DNA of 64,000 bases from Mesorhizobium caraganae (GTDB lineage Bacteria > Pseudomonadota > Alphaproteobacteria > Rhizobiales > Rhizobiaceae): contig NZ_JAFCGY010000019.1 in assembly GCF_016836705.1 (NCBI RefSeq), positions 48,240 through 112,239 on the forward strand, written 5' to 3'. Positions 17,177-25,644 of this stretch are shown in pieces (position 1 is the first letter of the stretch; each line of letters opens with the position of its first letter). The position numbers and the translations under genes were made by a program. The notes beneath the pieces were generated by a model. The model made no database searches and was not told where the DNA came from. It was given only the letters and a program-made list of their open reading frames with translations.

Positions 17177-17893
17177 ATGCCGCCAAGACCGAGCTCGAAA
17201 CCGAAAATCCTGATCGTGCTGCATCAGGAGACTTCGAGCCCCGGCCGGGTCGGCCACATGCTGCTCGAGGAAGGTTTCGATCTCGACATCCGTCGACCGC
17301 CGCTCGGCGACGGCCTGCCGGAAACGCTGGACGGGCATGCCGGCGCCGTGGTGTTCGGCGGGCCGATGAGCGCCAATGACGAGGATGAGTTCGTCCGCCG
17401 CGAGACCAACTGGCTGAATGTGCCGCTGCGCGAGAACCGGCCCTTCCTCGGCATCTGTCTTGGGGCACAGATGCTGGCCAACCATCTCGGCGGCAAGGTC
17501 GAGGGTCATGGTGAAGGACTGGTCGAGATCGGCTGGTATCCGCTGATGCCGACCGAAGCCGGCAAAAAGCTGATGCACTGGCCCGACATGGTCTACCAGT
17601 TCCACCGCGAAGGCTTTTCGCTGCCCAGGGATGCGACGCTGCTGGCGACCGCCGAAACCTATCCCAACCAGGCCTTCCGCTATGGCGACAATGCCTGGGG
17701 CATCCAGTTCCATGGCGAGCTGACCAGGATGATGATGCAGCGCTGGGTGGTGCGCGGCGCGCATCGTTTCGAACTGCCCGGCGCCCAGCCCGGCCGCGAC
17801 CATCTCGGCGGCCGGCTGATCTGGGACATGCACCTCAAGCGCTGGCTTAGCGAATTTCTGGGCGTGATCTTCGGCAAGCCTACCGAGGGATAG
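17177..17893 (+). CDS. Class I glutamine amidotransferase-like protein
   Basis: 238 residues. The nucleophile elbow FLGICLGAQMLANHLGG (Cys near residue 95) and the later IQFHGELT histidine give the glutaminase triad. AVVFGGPMSANDEDEF resembles the GMP-synthase-like stand-alone amidotransferases (YfeJ/COG0518). No synthetase domain is fused or adjacent, so the acceptor of the ammonia, or whether it cleaves another gamma-glutamyl compound, is unknown. Last gene of the hem-linked run. Confidence 0.85.
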   Translation: MPPRPSSKPKILIVLHQETSSPGRVGHMLLEEGFDLDIRRPPLGDGLPETLDGHAGAVVFGGPMSANDEDEFVRRETNWLNVPLRENRPFLGICLGAQMLANHLGGKVEGHGEGLVEIGWYPLMPTEAGKKLMHWPDMVYQFHREGFSLPRDATLLATAETYPNQAFRYGDNAWGIQFHGELTRMMMQRWVVRGAHRFELPGAQPGRDHLGGRLIWDMHLKRWLSEFLGVIFGKPTEG

Positions 17894-17912
17894 AGTAAAA
17901 TCCAATTACTCT
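17892..17912 (+). terminator. Short inverted repeat after the amidotransferase gene
   Basis: AGAGTAA and TTACTCT form a perfect 7-bp stem with a 7-base loop, starting inside the amidotransferase stop codon. There is no T-run behind it on the plus strand, so it is at best a weak terminator or mRNA 3-prime stabiliser. Confidence 0.3.
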
Positions 17913-18077
17913 GAACGGCCGAACTTGACCCAAGAAGACTTACGTCCGCCGAGGCGTGAAAAGGCGAGCGCAGCCCGCGGGTGCAAACGTTGCGAGGGTT
18001 CCGTCGCCTGGGTCGATGGATCGAAAAACTCCGTGGCGCATTTAAGCTTTCGGCTAACAAGCCTCAGGAGAGAACCA

Positions 18078-18341
18078 ATGAAGAAGACGCTGCTCATTTT
18101 GAGTCTACTCGTTCCGCTCGCGGCATGCTCCCGCACCGAACAAGGCGCTGCCGTCGGTGGCTTGGGTGGCGCAGCTGTAGGCGCAGCAGTGGCCGGCGAC
18201 CCGGTGAAGGGGGCGGTTGTTGGCGGGGCGGTCGGAGCGCTAGCCGGGGCGGTCATCGGGCACGCCAGCGAAGCCGGCCAGTGCAGATATCGCGATCAGT
18301 ACGGTCGAGTGTACGTTGCACGGTGCCCGGACGGCTACTGA
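18078..18341 (+). CDS. Glycine-zipper lipoprotein (YMGG-like)
   Basis: 87 residues. A lipoprotein signal peptide ends in LVPLAAC (lipobox LAAC, Cys at 17). The mature part is a glycine zipper (GAAVGGLGGAAVGAAVAGD, then GAVVGGAVGALAGAVIGHA), followed by a short C-terminal CRYRDQYGRVYVARCPDGY with two cysteines that may pair. Similar small outer-membrane lipoproteins are widespread in Rhizobiales and unassigned. GGAG at 18067-18070 supports the start. A strong hairpin follows its stop. Confidence 0.82.
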   Translation: MKKTLLILSLLVPLAACSRTEQGAAVGGLGGAAVGAAVAGDPVKGAVVGGAVGALAGAVIGHASEAGQCRYRDQYGRVYVARCPDGY

Positions 18342-18347
18342 TCTCAA

Positions 18348-18377
18348 AGGCGCGTGATCTCTTTAGATCACGCGCCT
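18348..18377 (+). terminator. Perfect 13-bp inverted repeat between lipoprotein and LolA-like genes
   Basis: AGGCGCGTGATCT, loop CTTT, then its exact complement. It begins 7 bases after the lipoprotein stop and 21 bases before the next start. No T-run follows, so it may be a transcript-end or mRNA-stabilising hairpin, or a partial attenuator ahead of the LolA-like gene. Confidence 0.6.
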
Positions 18378-18397
18378 GCCCGGGGTAGGATAACTGA

Positions 18398-19033
18398 ATG
18401 GCATATAGAATCAAAAGACTGCTGGCTTTCTGGTTTGCCGTTGTCAGCGCTGTCGCGATAAACGTCGAACTTACGACCGCGATCTCGGCCGCGCCTGTAG
18501 AAGCGAAGACGATTGCCGATCACTTCTCATCGGTAAAGTCCATGTCCGGGGACTTTGTCCAGTCGGGCCCAAGAGCGGAAAGGACCAAAGGGAAATTTTT
18601 TCTCCAGCGGCCGGGCAAGATTCGCTTCACCTATGCAGGCCAATCAGGGATCAGCGTAATTGCAGATGGAAAATCCTTGGTGGTCTATAACAAGAAGCTC
18701 AAGACATCGCGGCTTTATGCTCTCTCGAAGACGCCGCTTAAGCTGCTCCTCGACAACCAGGTCAACTTTTCCGGCAATCGCCTCAAAAGCATCAGAGACG
18801 ATGGCGCCCAAGTGATCGTCAAGCTGGCCGACAAGTCGGTCTTCGGCAATTCGAATATCATTATGGTGTTTGACAGGGAGTCGCTCGATCTACGCAGATG
18901 GAGCCTCACTGACGAAAGAGGCCTTACCACGACAGTCACAATATCCAACGTGAAGAAGGGCGTTCGCGCTCCTGCGGGTACCTTCACCATCGACTATGCG
19001 GCAAACCGTGAATTCAACACCAAATCGAAATAG
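18398..19033 (+). CDS. LolA-like outer-membrane lipoprotein carrier protein
   Basis: 211 residues with an N-terminal signal segment (about 5-30, cleavage near AISAAP). The mature LolA fold is recognised from MSGDFVQSGPRAERTKGKFF, RPGKIRFTYAG, VIADGKSLVVYNKKLKTS and the C-terminal beta segments. LolA shuttles lipoproteins across the periplasm. Its own ribosome site and the preceding hairpin suggest separate or modulated expression from the small lipoprotein gene. The protein is convergent with the MFS gene. Confidence 0.85.
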   Translation: MAYRIKRLLAFWFAVVSAVAINVELTTAISAAPVEAKTIADHFSSVKSMSGDFVQSGPRAERTKGKFFLQRPGKIRFTYAGQSGISVIADGKSLVVYNKKLKTSRLYALSKTPLKLLLDNQVNFSGNRLKSIRDDGAQVIVKLADKSVFGNSNIIMVFDRESLDLRRWSLTDERGLTTTVTISNVKKGVRAPAGTFTIDYAANREFNTKSK

Positions 19034-19075
19034 TCGGCAGCGCGACGAACTGACCGTGGAAGCCGGCGCGTTCAA

Positions 19076-20317
19076 TCAGTTGCGGCTGTTCAGATGCCGC
19101 ACCCTGCGCAGCTGCGGAAACAGCACCGCCCATAGACCAGCGACGGCAATCGCGCCGACGCCGCCGATCACCACTGCCGGCACGGTGCCGATCAGCGCCG
19201 CCATGGTGCCGGCGCGGAATTCGCCGACTTCGTTGGAGGCGCCGACGAAGACCTGGTTGACGGCGTTGACGCGGCCGCGCACCTCGTCCGGGGTCCACAG
19301 CTGGATCAGCGTTTCTCTGATATAGACGCTGAACATGTCGGTGGCGCCGAGGCCGGCAAGGGCCAGGATCGACAGCCAGGTGATGGTGGAAACGCCGAAC
19401 AGCACGGTGAACGCGCCAAAGCCTGCCACGAAGCCGAGCATGATCTTGCCGGCATTGTCGCGCAGCGGGTGCCCGGCCAGCCAGACCGCAACGCAGATGG
19501 CGCCGATGCCGGGCGCCGAGCGCAGCAGGCCGAGGCCCCAGGGACCGAGCTCGAGAATATCGCGGGCATAGACCGGCAGCAGCGCCGAGGCGCCGGACAG
19601 GAGCACGGCGAAGAGGTCGAGCGAGATGGCGCCGAGCACGATCTTCTCGCTCCAGATGTAGCGGAAGCCGGCAAACAAAGTTTCCATCGTCGGCTTGTCG
19701 GTGGCGCTTTGCTGGGCCGGCTTGGGAATGGTGAAGATCAGCAGGCCAGCCACCAGCATCAGCACCGAGGCGACGGCATAAGCGGCTTCGGCGGAGACGC
19801 CATAGAGCAGGCCGCCGGCGACCGGGCCGACAATGGTTGCCGTCTGCCAGGCCGACGAGTTCCAGGCGATCGCATTGCCGAAATCCTCCGGCGGCACCAG
19901 ATTCGCGAACAGCGACGACGAGGCAGGGCCGTAAAAGGCGCGCGCCATGCCGAACAGCGCCAGCACGACGAAGATAGGCAGCGGACTGACGAGGCCGCGC
20001 AGCGTGAAATACAACAGAACAAGCGCACAGCCCGCCTCGGTCACGGTCGCCAGCGCCATGATCAGGCGGCGCCCAAAACGGTCGGCGACGACACCGGTGA
20101 CCAGCACCAGCAACAGCGACGGCAGGAACTGTACGATGCCGACAATGCCGAGATCGAAGGGATTGCGCGTCAAATCATAGATCTGCCAGCCGACGGCGAC
20201 GGACACGATCATGGTGGCGAAAGTGGTGAGGAAACGCGCCGCCCAATAGCTCAGGAAGGAGCGGTGGCGGAAAGCGGCGTAGCGCTGGTCCGGCGATGTC
20301 TGGGAATGGGATGTCAT
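19076..20317 (-). CDS. MFS transporter (EntS/MFS_3-like exporter)
   Basis: 413 residues, twelve hydrophobic spans. Opens AFRHRSFLSYWAARFLTTFA and has GVVADRFGRRLIMA between helices 2 and 3, the MFS signature, plus AVNQVFVGASNEVGEFRAG in the C-terminal half as in the EntS/enterobactin-exporter branch. Substrate unknown. ATG at 20317 chosen to match family N-termini; the longer frame reaches into a repeat element. Confidence 0.85.
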   Translation of the reverse strand: MTSHSQTSPDQRYAAFRHRSFLSYWAARFLTTFATMIVSVAVGWQIYDLTRNPFDLGIVGIVQFLPSLLLVLVTGVVADRFGRRLIMALATVTEAGCALVLLYFTLRGLVSPLPIFVVLALFGMARAFYGPASSSLFANLVPPEDFGNAIAWNSSAWQTATIVGPVAGGLLYGVSAEAAYAVASVLMLVAGLLIFTIPKPAQQSATDKPTMETLFAGFRYIWSEKIVLGAISLDLFAVLLSGASALLPVYARDILELGPWGLGLLRSAPGIGAICVAVWLAGHPLRDNAGKIMLGFVAGFGAFTVLFGVSTITWLSILALAGLGATDMFSVYIRETLIQLWTPDEVRGRVNAVNQVFVGASNEVGEFRAGTMAALIGTVPAVVIGGVGAIAVAGLWAVLFPQLRRVRHLNSRN

Positions 20318-20341
20318 GGATATGGCCCCGTTGCGATGGCA

Positions 20342-20450
20342 CTGGAGCAACGTGCGTCCACTTGGACGCACAAAGCGCGCTCCAGCACTTTAGATTTCGC
20401 ATCAGTGCTTTTCCGAAAATCGAAACCGATTTTCGGGCCGATGCGATGCC
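20342..20450. repeat. Composite palindromic (REP-like) intergenic repeat
   Basis: Two nested hairpins. First: CTGGAGC (20342-20348) pairs with GCTCCAG (20379-20385) around an inner GTGCGTCC/GGACGCAC stem (20352-20371). Second: CCGAAAATCG and CGATTTTCGG with a 4-base loop (20413-20436), flanked by GCATC and GATGC copies. This architecture matches the short palindromic repeats common between Rhizobiales genes. It lies between the start of the MFS gene and the aminotransferase stop. Confidence 0.75.
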
Positions 20451-20572
20451 GGCGGGGCACTTCCCAGAGATGGGCGCTGTTCCGGCCAATGAGAAAGTTC
20501 GGGGCGCGTATGCGTTATAATCGGGCCTGGATCAAGAGTTTTTCGTTCAATCCGCCCGATTGCACGGCGAAG

Positions 20573-21673
20573 TTACTGCCTCAGCGCAGCCGAGATGGCG
20601 TCGAGGCCGCCTTGCAATTCGGCCTCTTTCGGCCAGCCGAAGCCGATGCGGAAAAACCGCTTCGGCATGTCGAACCAGTGGCCCGGGCCGACATAGGTGC
20701 CGTGGCTTTCCAGCAGATTGACGTAGAAACGGTCGAGGTCGAAGTCGGAGCCGACATTCACCCTGGGAAAGCCGACGACGCCCCCTTGCGGCCGCACCCA
20801 GTCGACCAGGGGTTCGCGGTCGATCCAGGCCTGGACGATGTCGCGGCGCTTGCCCATTTCGGGCAGCAGTGCGGCCAGGAAGGCGTCGCGGCGCTCCAGC
20901 ATGCCACGCGCAATGCCTTCGTCGATGACGCTGCCGCAAATGCCGATCTGCTCCTTGGCGGCGAGGAAGCGCTCCTGCAGCTCGGCATCGCTGGTGATCA
21001 GCCAGCCGATGCGAATACCGGGAATGCCGAAGGCTTTCGACAGTGACGAGACGCTGATCGCCTTGGGGCTGAGAGAGGCCGCCGCCGGCAGGCGCTGTCC
21101 GTAGGTGAGGTCGCGATAGGTCTCGTCGACCAGCAGATGGCAGCCGCTCGCTTCGGCGAGCGCAATCAGCGCATCGAGATCGGCCCGGCCCATCATCGTC
21201 CCGGTCGGGTTGTGCGGGCAGGTGACGCTGATCAGCCTGGTGTTCGGTTGCAGTTGGGCCGCGACGCGGCCGACATCGATGGCAAAACCTCTGTCGAAGT
21301 CGAGGTCGACACAGGAGATGGCGCAGCCGATCGCCTTCGGGGTCTCGATGTTGGTGGCGTAGTTCGGCCGGACGACGACGAGGTGGTCGCGCTCGGACAA
21401 AAGCGAGGTCGAGATGATGAACAGCGCGCCGGCCGCACCGGCCGTGACCAGTATATCGTCGGCGGAGATGCCTTTGTCCTGCGCCGCGATCAGCGCCCGC
21501 AGCTCCTTGTCACCACGATGCTCGCCATAGAACAAAGTGAGGTCCGGCAGCGACAGGCCGATGTCGGAGAGTTTTTGATCGGCGATCGAGCTTTCCGAGA
21601 GATTGAACCGAATGCGGTCGTAGCCGTATTCCTCCGGCGCCTCTTTCTCGATCACCATTCTGGCGTAGTTCAT
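20573..21673 (-). CDS. Pyridoxal-phosphate aminotransferase, class I/II
   Basis: 366 residues, fold-type I. CPHNPTGTMM, VDETYRDLTYG and the Schiff-base lysine in SVSSLSKAFGIPGIRIGW are all visible. The short N-terminus (RFNLSESSIADQKLSD) fits the small aminotransferases annotated as capreomycidine-synthase-like or aspartate/kynurenine type; the amino donor is not determinable. ATG at 21673 has GGGGGAG upstream. No pathway partners adjoin it. Confidence 0.87.
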   Translation of the reverse strand: MNYARMVIEKEAPEEYGYDRIRFNLSESSIADQKLSDIGLSLPDLTLFYGEHRGDKELRALIAAQDKGISADDILVTAGAAGALFIISTSLLSERDHLVVVRPNYATNIETPKAIGCAISCVDLDFDRGFAIDVGRVAAQLQPNTRLISVTCPHNPTGTMMGRADLDALIALAEASGCHLLVDETYRDLTYGQRLPAAASLSPKAISVSSLSKAFGIPGIRIGWLITSDAELQERFLAAKEQIGICGSVIDEGIARGMLERRDAFLAALLPEMGKRRDIVQAWIDREPLVDWVRPQGGVVGFPRVNVGSDFDLDRFYVNLLESHGTYVGPGHWFDMPKRFFRIGFGWPKEAELQGGLDAISAALRQ

Positions 21674-21724
21674 GGCCGCTCCCCCAAAGTCCTGACATTT
21701 CAGAGGTACAAGCCATAAAAGCAC

Positions 21725-21758
21725 GAAGCCTGCCAAGGCTCATTTGCCGGCAGGCTTC
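21725..21758 (-). terminator. Rho-independent terminator after mucR
   Basis: On the minus strand a perfect 10-bp stem GAAGCCTGCC/GGCAGGCTTC with a 14-base loop is followed, a few bases on, by TTTT. It sits about 46 bases downstream of the mucR stop and before the aminotransferase start, separating the two genes. Confidence 0.65.
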
Positions 21759-21803
21759 TGTTCCAGTCATCCAAACTGTTGGCTCAGCGCCGAGACCCGA
21801 TGA

Positions 21804-22268
21804 TCAGGCCGGGACTTTGGCCTTGCGACCCTTGGCTTTGGCCGGCGCGGCCGCGTCGGCCTTGCGGCCGAGGCCAATCGACTTGGCCAGCTCGGAGCGC
21901 GACGCCGCGTAGTTGGGGGCAACCATCGGATAATCGGCCGGCAGGCCCCATTTGGTGCGGTAGGCTTCCGGCGTCAGGTTGAAATGGACGCCGAGATGGC
22001 GCTTCAGCGATTTGAATTTCTTGCCGTCTTCGAGGCAGATGATGTAGTCCGCCGTCACCGACCGCTTGGGATTGACGGCGGGGATTTGCGGCGGCGCCAC
22101 CGGAGCCGGCGGTTGGCTGAGCCCGCCGATCGATGCCGCAACGCTGGCGATGAGATCGCTCAGGCCGGCAACGGGCAGGCGATTCTTCTCGACGTAAGCG
22201 GACACGATATGGGCGGTTAGTTCGAGCAGGTCGATGTCCTTGTCAGAGTCGTTGCTGTCGTCGGCCAA
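21804..22268 (-). CDS. mucR: MucR/Ros-family transcriptional regulator
   Basis: 154 residues. The N-terminal oligomerisation part (LTAHIVSAYVEKNRL) is followed by the Ros/MucR zinc-finger-like domain: CLEDGKKFKSLKRHL, then HFNLTPEAYRTKWGLPADYP. The second cysteine of Ros (CLEC) is Asp here (CLED), as in several MucR and Mesorhizobium Ros-type proteins. The lysine/alanine-rich tail is typical. Family members are H-NS-like global regulators of exopolysaccharide, motility and symbiosis or virulence. Long intergenic DNA upstream fits autoregulation. Confidence 0.92.
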   Translation of the reverse strand: MADDSNDSDKDIDLLELTAHIVSAYVEKNRLPVAGLSDLIASVAASIGGLSQPPAPVAPPQIPAVNPKRSVTADYIICLEDGKKFKSLKRHLGVHFNLTPEAYRTKWGLPADYPMVAPNYAASRSELAKSIGLGRKADAAAPAKAKGRKAKVPA

Positions 22269-22481
22269 TTTATCTCTCCGTCGCTAGGGGGTGGCGGAAA
22301 CTTCCAGAGCTGTCCCTGCGGAGCCGGAAATCCGCTCTAGTCATTTGTCTTGCCGCATTTGTACGGTTGCGCCAGATGATTCCATCCGGTGCAATCGCTC
22401 TAATCGCCAAACCTGCGTAACGCAATGACTTCGTGTCGCGTCACACGTTATTTTGAACAACTATACTGAATCTCAATACTA

Positions 22482-23186
22482 TCAGACGATCAGCGCCCGG
22501 TCGCGCCATAGTCGAAAGCCACCCTCGAAGGCGCGCGTATTGTCGCCGCGCCTGGATTTGGCGGGCAATTCATCCAGTCTGTCGACATTGCCGCCGCCGA
22601 TGACGATGTAGTCCGGCTGCAGGGCCGCACGCAGCCGCTCGACGACGTCGAAGACGTATTTGCGCCATTTCTTCTTGCCGTATTTCTCCAGGCCGCGCTC
22701 GCCGATATAGTCCTCGAAACTGCGGCCCTTGCGGTAGGGCAGATGCGCCAGTTCCATTGGCTGGCCGACATTGTCGAGGATCATCGCCGCACCGAGGCCG
22801 GTGCCGAGGCCGAGAAACAGCATGCGTCCGCGATCGTAGCTACCAATCGCCTGCAGCAGCGCATCGTTGACGACCTTGACCGGCTTGCCGAAGGCGGCTG
22901 CGAAGTCATAGCCATCCCAGCCCTTGCCGAGATTGGCGGGATCGAGCGACGGTTTGTTGTTCCTGACAGGGCCGGGATAACCCATCGAGATCACATCATA
23001 GGCCAGCCCTTCGGCCAGCGTCTTCACCGTGGCGACCATCTGCTGCGGCGTCAGGTCCGGTCCGGAATCGGCGCGGCGCGGTTCGCCGCCGGCGCTGGTG
23101 AGGATTTTTACATGCGAGCCGCCGACATCGATCGTCAGCACGATCGGTTCGGCCCCGGCCGTCGCGGGCTTGGCTGCCTTGGCCAT
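22482..23186 (-). CDS. ppgK: Polyphosphate glucokinase, ROK family
   Basis: 234 residues. ASKHA fold with phosphate-1 loop LTIDVGGSHVKILT, GYPGPV, catalytic VVNDA and FLGLGTGLGAAMI; this short ROK type is the polyphosphate/ATP-dependent glucokinase. Phosphorylates glucose to glucose 6-phosphate in the cytosol. ATG at 23186 has GGAGG eight bases upstream. It is last in a glucoamylase-gnd-zwf-ppgK run, 14 bases behind zwf, so its product feeds zwf directly. Donor preference (polyphosphate versus ATP) needs assay. Confidence 0.85.
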   Translation of the reverse strand: MAKAAKPATAGAEPIVLTIDVGGSHVKILTSAGGEPRRADSGPDLTPQQMVATVKTLAEGLAYDVISMGYPGPVRNNKPSLDPANLGKGWDGYDFAAAFGKPVKVVNDALLQAIGSYDRGRMLFLGLGTGLGAAMILDNVGQPMELAHLPYRKGRSFEDYIGERGLEKYGKKKWRKYVFDVVERLRAALQPDYIVIGGGNVDRLDELPAKSRRGDNTRAFEGGFRLWRDRALIV

Positions 23187-23200
23187 GTCGTTTCCTCCGC

Positions 23201-24577
23201 TCACTTGGTCGGATTGATCCAGCCGTTGGGCGGGCCGAAGCTGGCCATGGCGTCGGCCGGGCCCCAGGTCTTCGGCTCATAGATGTGCGGCGGTGTGGTG
23301 TCGCCCAGCACCGGGCCGACGATGCGCCAGGCAAGCTCGCTTGCGTCCTGGCGGGTGAACAGCTGGCCATTGCCGTTCATGGCGTCGCCGATCAGCCGCT
23401 CATAGGGCGGCATGTCGCCCTTCGAGTCGTCGAGCGCGGTGAGCTCGACCTGCTCGCCGACCATGTCGTCGCCGGCCGCCTTGCGCTGCGCCCCGATCGA
23501 GATCGCCACCTGCGGGTCGATGCGGAAGCGGACGTAATTGGCATCGCCCGGCTTGATCGGATCGAAGACGTCGAGCGGCGGCCGCTTCAGCCGCACGATC
23601 ACTTCGGTGGCGTGCACCGGCATGTTCTTGCCGGTGCGGATGAAGAACGGCACGTCCTGCCAGCGCCATGTGTCGACCATGAAGCGCACCGCGGCAAAGG
23701 TCTCGACCGGCGAGTTCGGCTTCACGCCTGGCTCCGCGAGGTAGCCTGTGAACTGGCCGCGCACGACGTCGTCCTTGGTCAGCGTGCGGATGGCGCGCAG
23801 CACCTGCACCTTCTCGTCGATCAGGTCGTCGGCGGAGCGGCCGACCGGCGGCTCCATGGCCAGCAGCAAAAGGATGTTGAGCAGATGGTTCTCGATCACG
23901 TCGCGGATAGCGCCGACGTCGTCATAGAAGCGGCCACGGCCATCGATGCCGAAATCCTCGGCCATGGTGATCTGCACGCTCTCGACGAAGTTGCGGTTCC
24001 AGATCGGCTCGAGGAAGGAATTGGCGAAGCGGAAATAGAGCAGGTTCTGGATCGCTTCCTTGCCGAGATAATGGTCGATGCGGAAGATCGACTGCTCGTC
24101 GAACACCAGATGCAGCACCCGGTTCAGCCAGCGCGCCGATTGCAGATCGTGGCCGAACGGCTTTTCCACCATCAGCCGCGCGCCGTGCGCGGTGCCCGAC
24201 TGCTCCAGGCCCTGGACCACGGTCTCGAACATGGTCGGCGGCACCGCCATGTAGTGCAGCGGCCGCTGCGCCGAGCCGAGCGCGGTCTTCAGCTTCTCGA
24301 AGGTTGCCGGGTCGCGATAGTCGCCGCTGACATAGCGCAGCAGGTTGACAAATTTGGCGAAGACTTCTTCGTCGATCTTGCTGACGGCATTGACGATGCC
24401 GTCGCGGGCTCGCGCCTGCAACTGCTTGATGTCCCAGGCATCGAAGGCAACGCCGATCACCGGCTCGGTCAGCGTCCCCTTGGCGACCATCTGGTAAAGC
24501 GCCGGAAAAATCTTCTTGTGGGCGAGGTCGCCGGTTGCTCCGAAGAGCACCAGCGTGTCGGACCGGTCCTGGCTCAT
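23201..24577 (-). CDS. zwf: Glucose-6-phosphate 1-dehydrogenase
   Basis: 458 residues, slightly shorter than the 480-490 of enterobacterial Zwf. Oxidises glucose 6-phosphate to 6-phosphogluconolactone, making NAD(P)H. The cofactor motif FGATGDLAHKKIFPALY is at the N-terminus and the active-site RIDHYLGKEAIQNLL is mid-protein. ATG at 24577 has GGGGAG upstream. Located 22 bases after gnd. No pgl lactonase gene is in the run. Confidence 0.95.
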   Translation of the reverse strand: MSQDRSDTLVLFGATGDLAHKKIFPALYQMVAKGTLTEPVIGVAFDAWDIKQLQARARDGIVNAVSKIDEEVFAKFVNLLRYVSGDYRDPATFEKLKTALGSAQRPLHYMAVPPTMFETVVQGLEQSGTAHGARLMVEKPFGHDLQSARWLNRVLHLVFDEQSIFRIDHYLGKEAIQNLLYFRFANSFLEPIWNRNFVESVQITMAEDFGIDGRGRFYDDVGAIRDVIENHLLNILLLLAMEPPVGRSADDLIDEKVQVLRAIRTLTKDDVVRGQFTGYLAEPGVKPNSPVETFAAVRFMVDTWRWQDVPFFIRTGKNMPVHATEVIVRLKRPPLDVFDPIKPGDANYVRFRIDPQVAISIGAQRKAAGDDMVGEQVELTALDDSKGDMPPYERLIGDAMNGNGQLFTRQDASELAWRIVGPVLGDTTPPHIYEPKTWGPADAMASFGPPNGWINPTK

Positions 24578-24599
24578 GCGTTCGTCTCCCCTGTCGGCT

Positions 24600-25613
24600 T
24601 CACTTGCCGGCCTTCGGCTTCTCGACATGGCCGCCGAAGGCATAGCGCATGGCCGACAAAAGCTTGTCGGAGAATTCGGATTCGCCTTGCGAGGAGAAGC
24701 GGTCGAACAGCGCCGAGGACAGCACCGGCGCCGGCACGCCGGTGTCGATCGCCGCCTTCAGTGTCCAGCGTCCCTCGCCGGAGTCCGAGACGCGGCCGCC
24801 GAACTGGGCCAGCCCCGGGTCGCTCTTCAGCGCGCCGGCGGTGAGGTCGAGCAGCCATGAGACGATGACGCTGCCATGGCGCCAGACTTCGGCGACCTGC
24901 GGCAGGTCGATGTCGAACTGGTAGTATTGCGGATTTTCCAGCGGGCTGGTCTCGGCATCCGCCGTGCGCTGCCTTTTGCCGGCATTGGCCGATTTCAGGA
25001 TGTTCATGCCTTCGGCGTAGGCTGCCATGACGCCGTATTCGATGCCGTTGTGGATCATCTTGACGAAATGACCGGCGCCGCTCGGTCCGCAATGCAGATA
25101 GCCGAAGGGCGCGGTCCCTGCAGCCTTGTCCGGCGTGGCGCCGGCATCGGCGCCGGGCGCCAGCGTGGCGAAGATCGGATCGAGATGTTTGACCGCAACG
25201 TCGGGGCCGCCGATCATCAGGCAGTAGCCGCGCTCCAGGCCCCAGACGCCGCCGCTGGTGCCGACATCGACATAGTGCAGGCCCTTGGCCGCAAGCTCGG
25301 CGGCCTGGTCGACCGCGTCGTGGTAGTAGGAGTTGCCGCCGTCGATGATGATGTCGCCGGGCTCCATCAGTGCTGCCACCTGGTCGGCGATCTTGCCGGT
25401 GATTGCCGCAGGCAGCATCAGCCAGGCGCTGCGCGGCTTGGACAGCTTGCCGACAAACTCCTCCATCGAGGCGGCGCCGATGGCGCCGTCGGCGACCAGG
25501 CCGGCAACGCTTGCCGGGTTGATGTCGTAGACGACGCATTGATGGCCGTCGCGCATCAGGCGGCGCACCATGTTGGCGCCCATCCTGCCCAGTCCCATCA
25601 TTCCGATCTGCAT
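24600..25613 (-). CDS. gnd: 6-phosphogluconate dehydrogenase (decarboxylating), short type
   Basis: 337 residues, the short GndA/YqeC class rather than the about 470-residue enzyme. Rossmann start GMMGLGRMGANMVRRL, substrate motif GDIIIDGGNSYYHD, GTSGGVWGLERGYCLMIGG and catalytic HFVKMIHNGIEYG are present. Converts 6-phosphogluconate to ribulose 5-phosphate; short-type enzymes often use NAD. It lies between the glucoamylase and zwf genes. Confidence 0.93.
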   Translation of the reverse strand: MQIGMMGLGRMGANMVRRLMRDGHQCVVYDINPASVAGLVADGAIGAASMEEFVGKLSKPRSAWLMLPAAITGKIADQVAALMEPGDIIIDGGNSYYHDAVDQAAELAAKGLHYVDVGTSGGVWGLERGYCLMIGGPDVAVKHLDPIFATLAPGADAGATPDKAAGTAPFGYLHCGPSGAGHFVKMIHNGIEYGVMAAYAEGMNILKSANAGKRQRTADAETSPLENPQYYQFDIDLPQVAEVWRHGSVIVSWLLDLTAGALKSDPGLAQFGGRVSDSGEGRWTLKAAIDTGVPAPVLSSALFDRFSSQGESEFSDKLLSAMRYAFGGHVEKPKAGK

Positions 25614-25644
25614 GGCGTTGTCCTAGTCGCTGGAGGAAAGAAAA

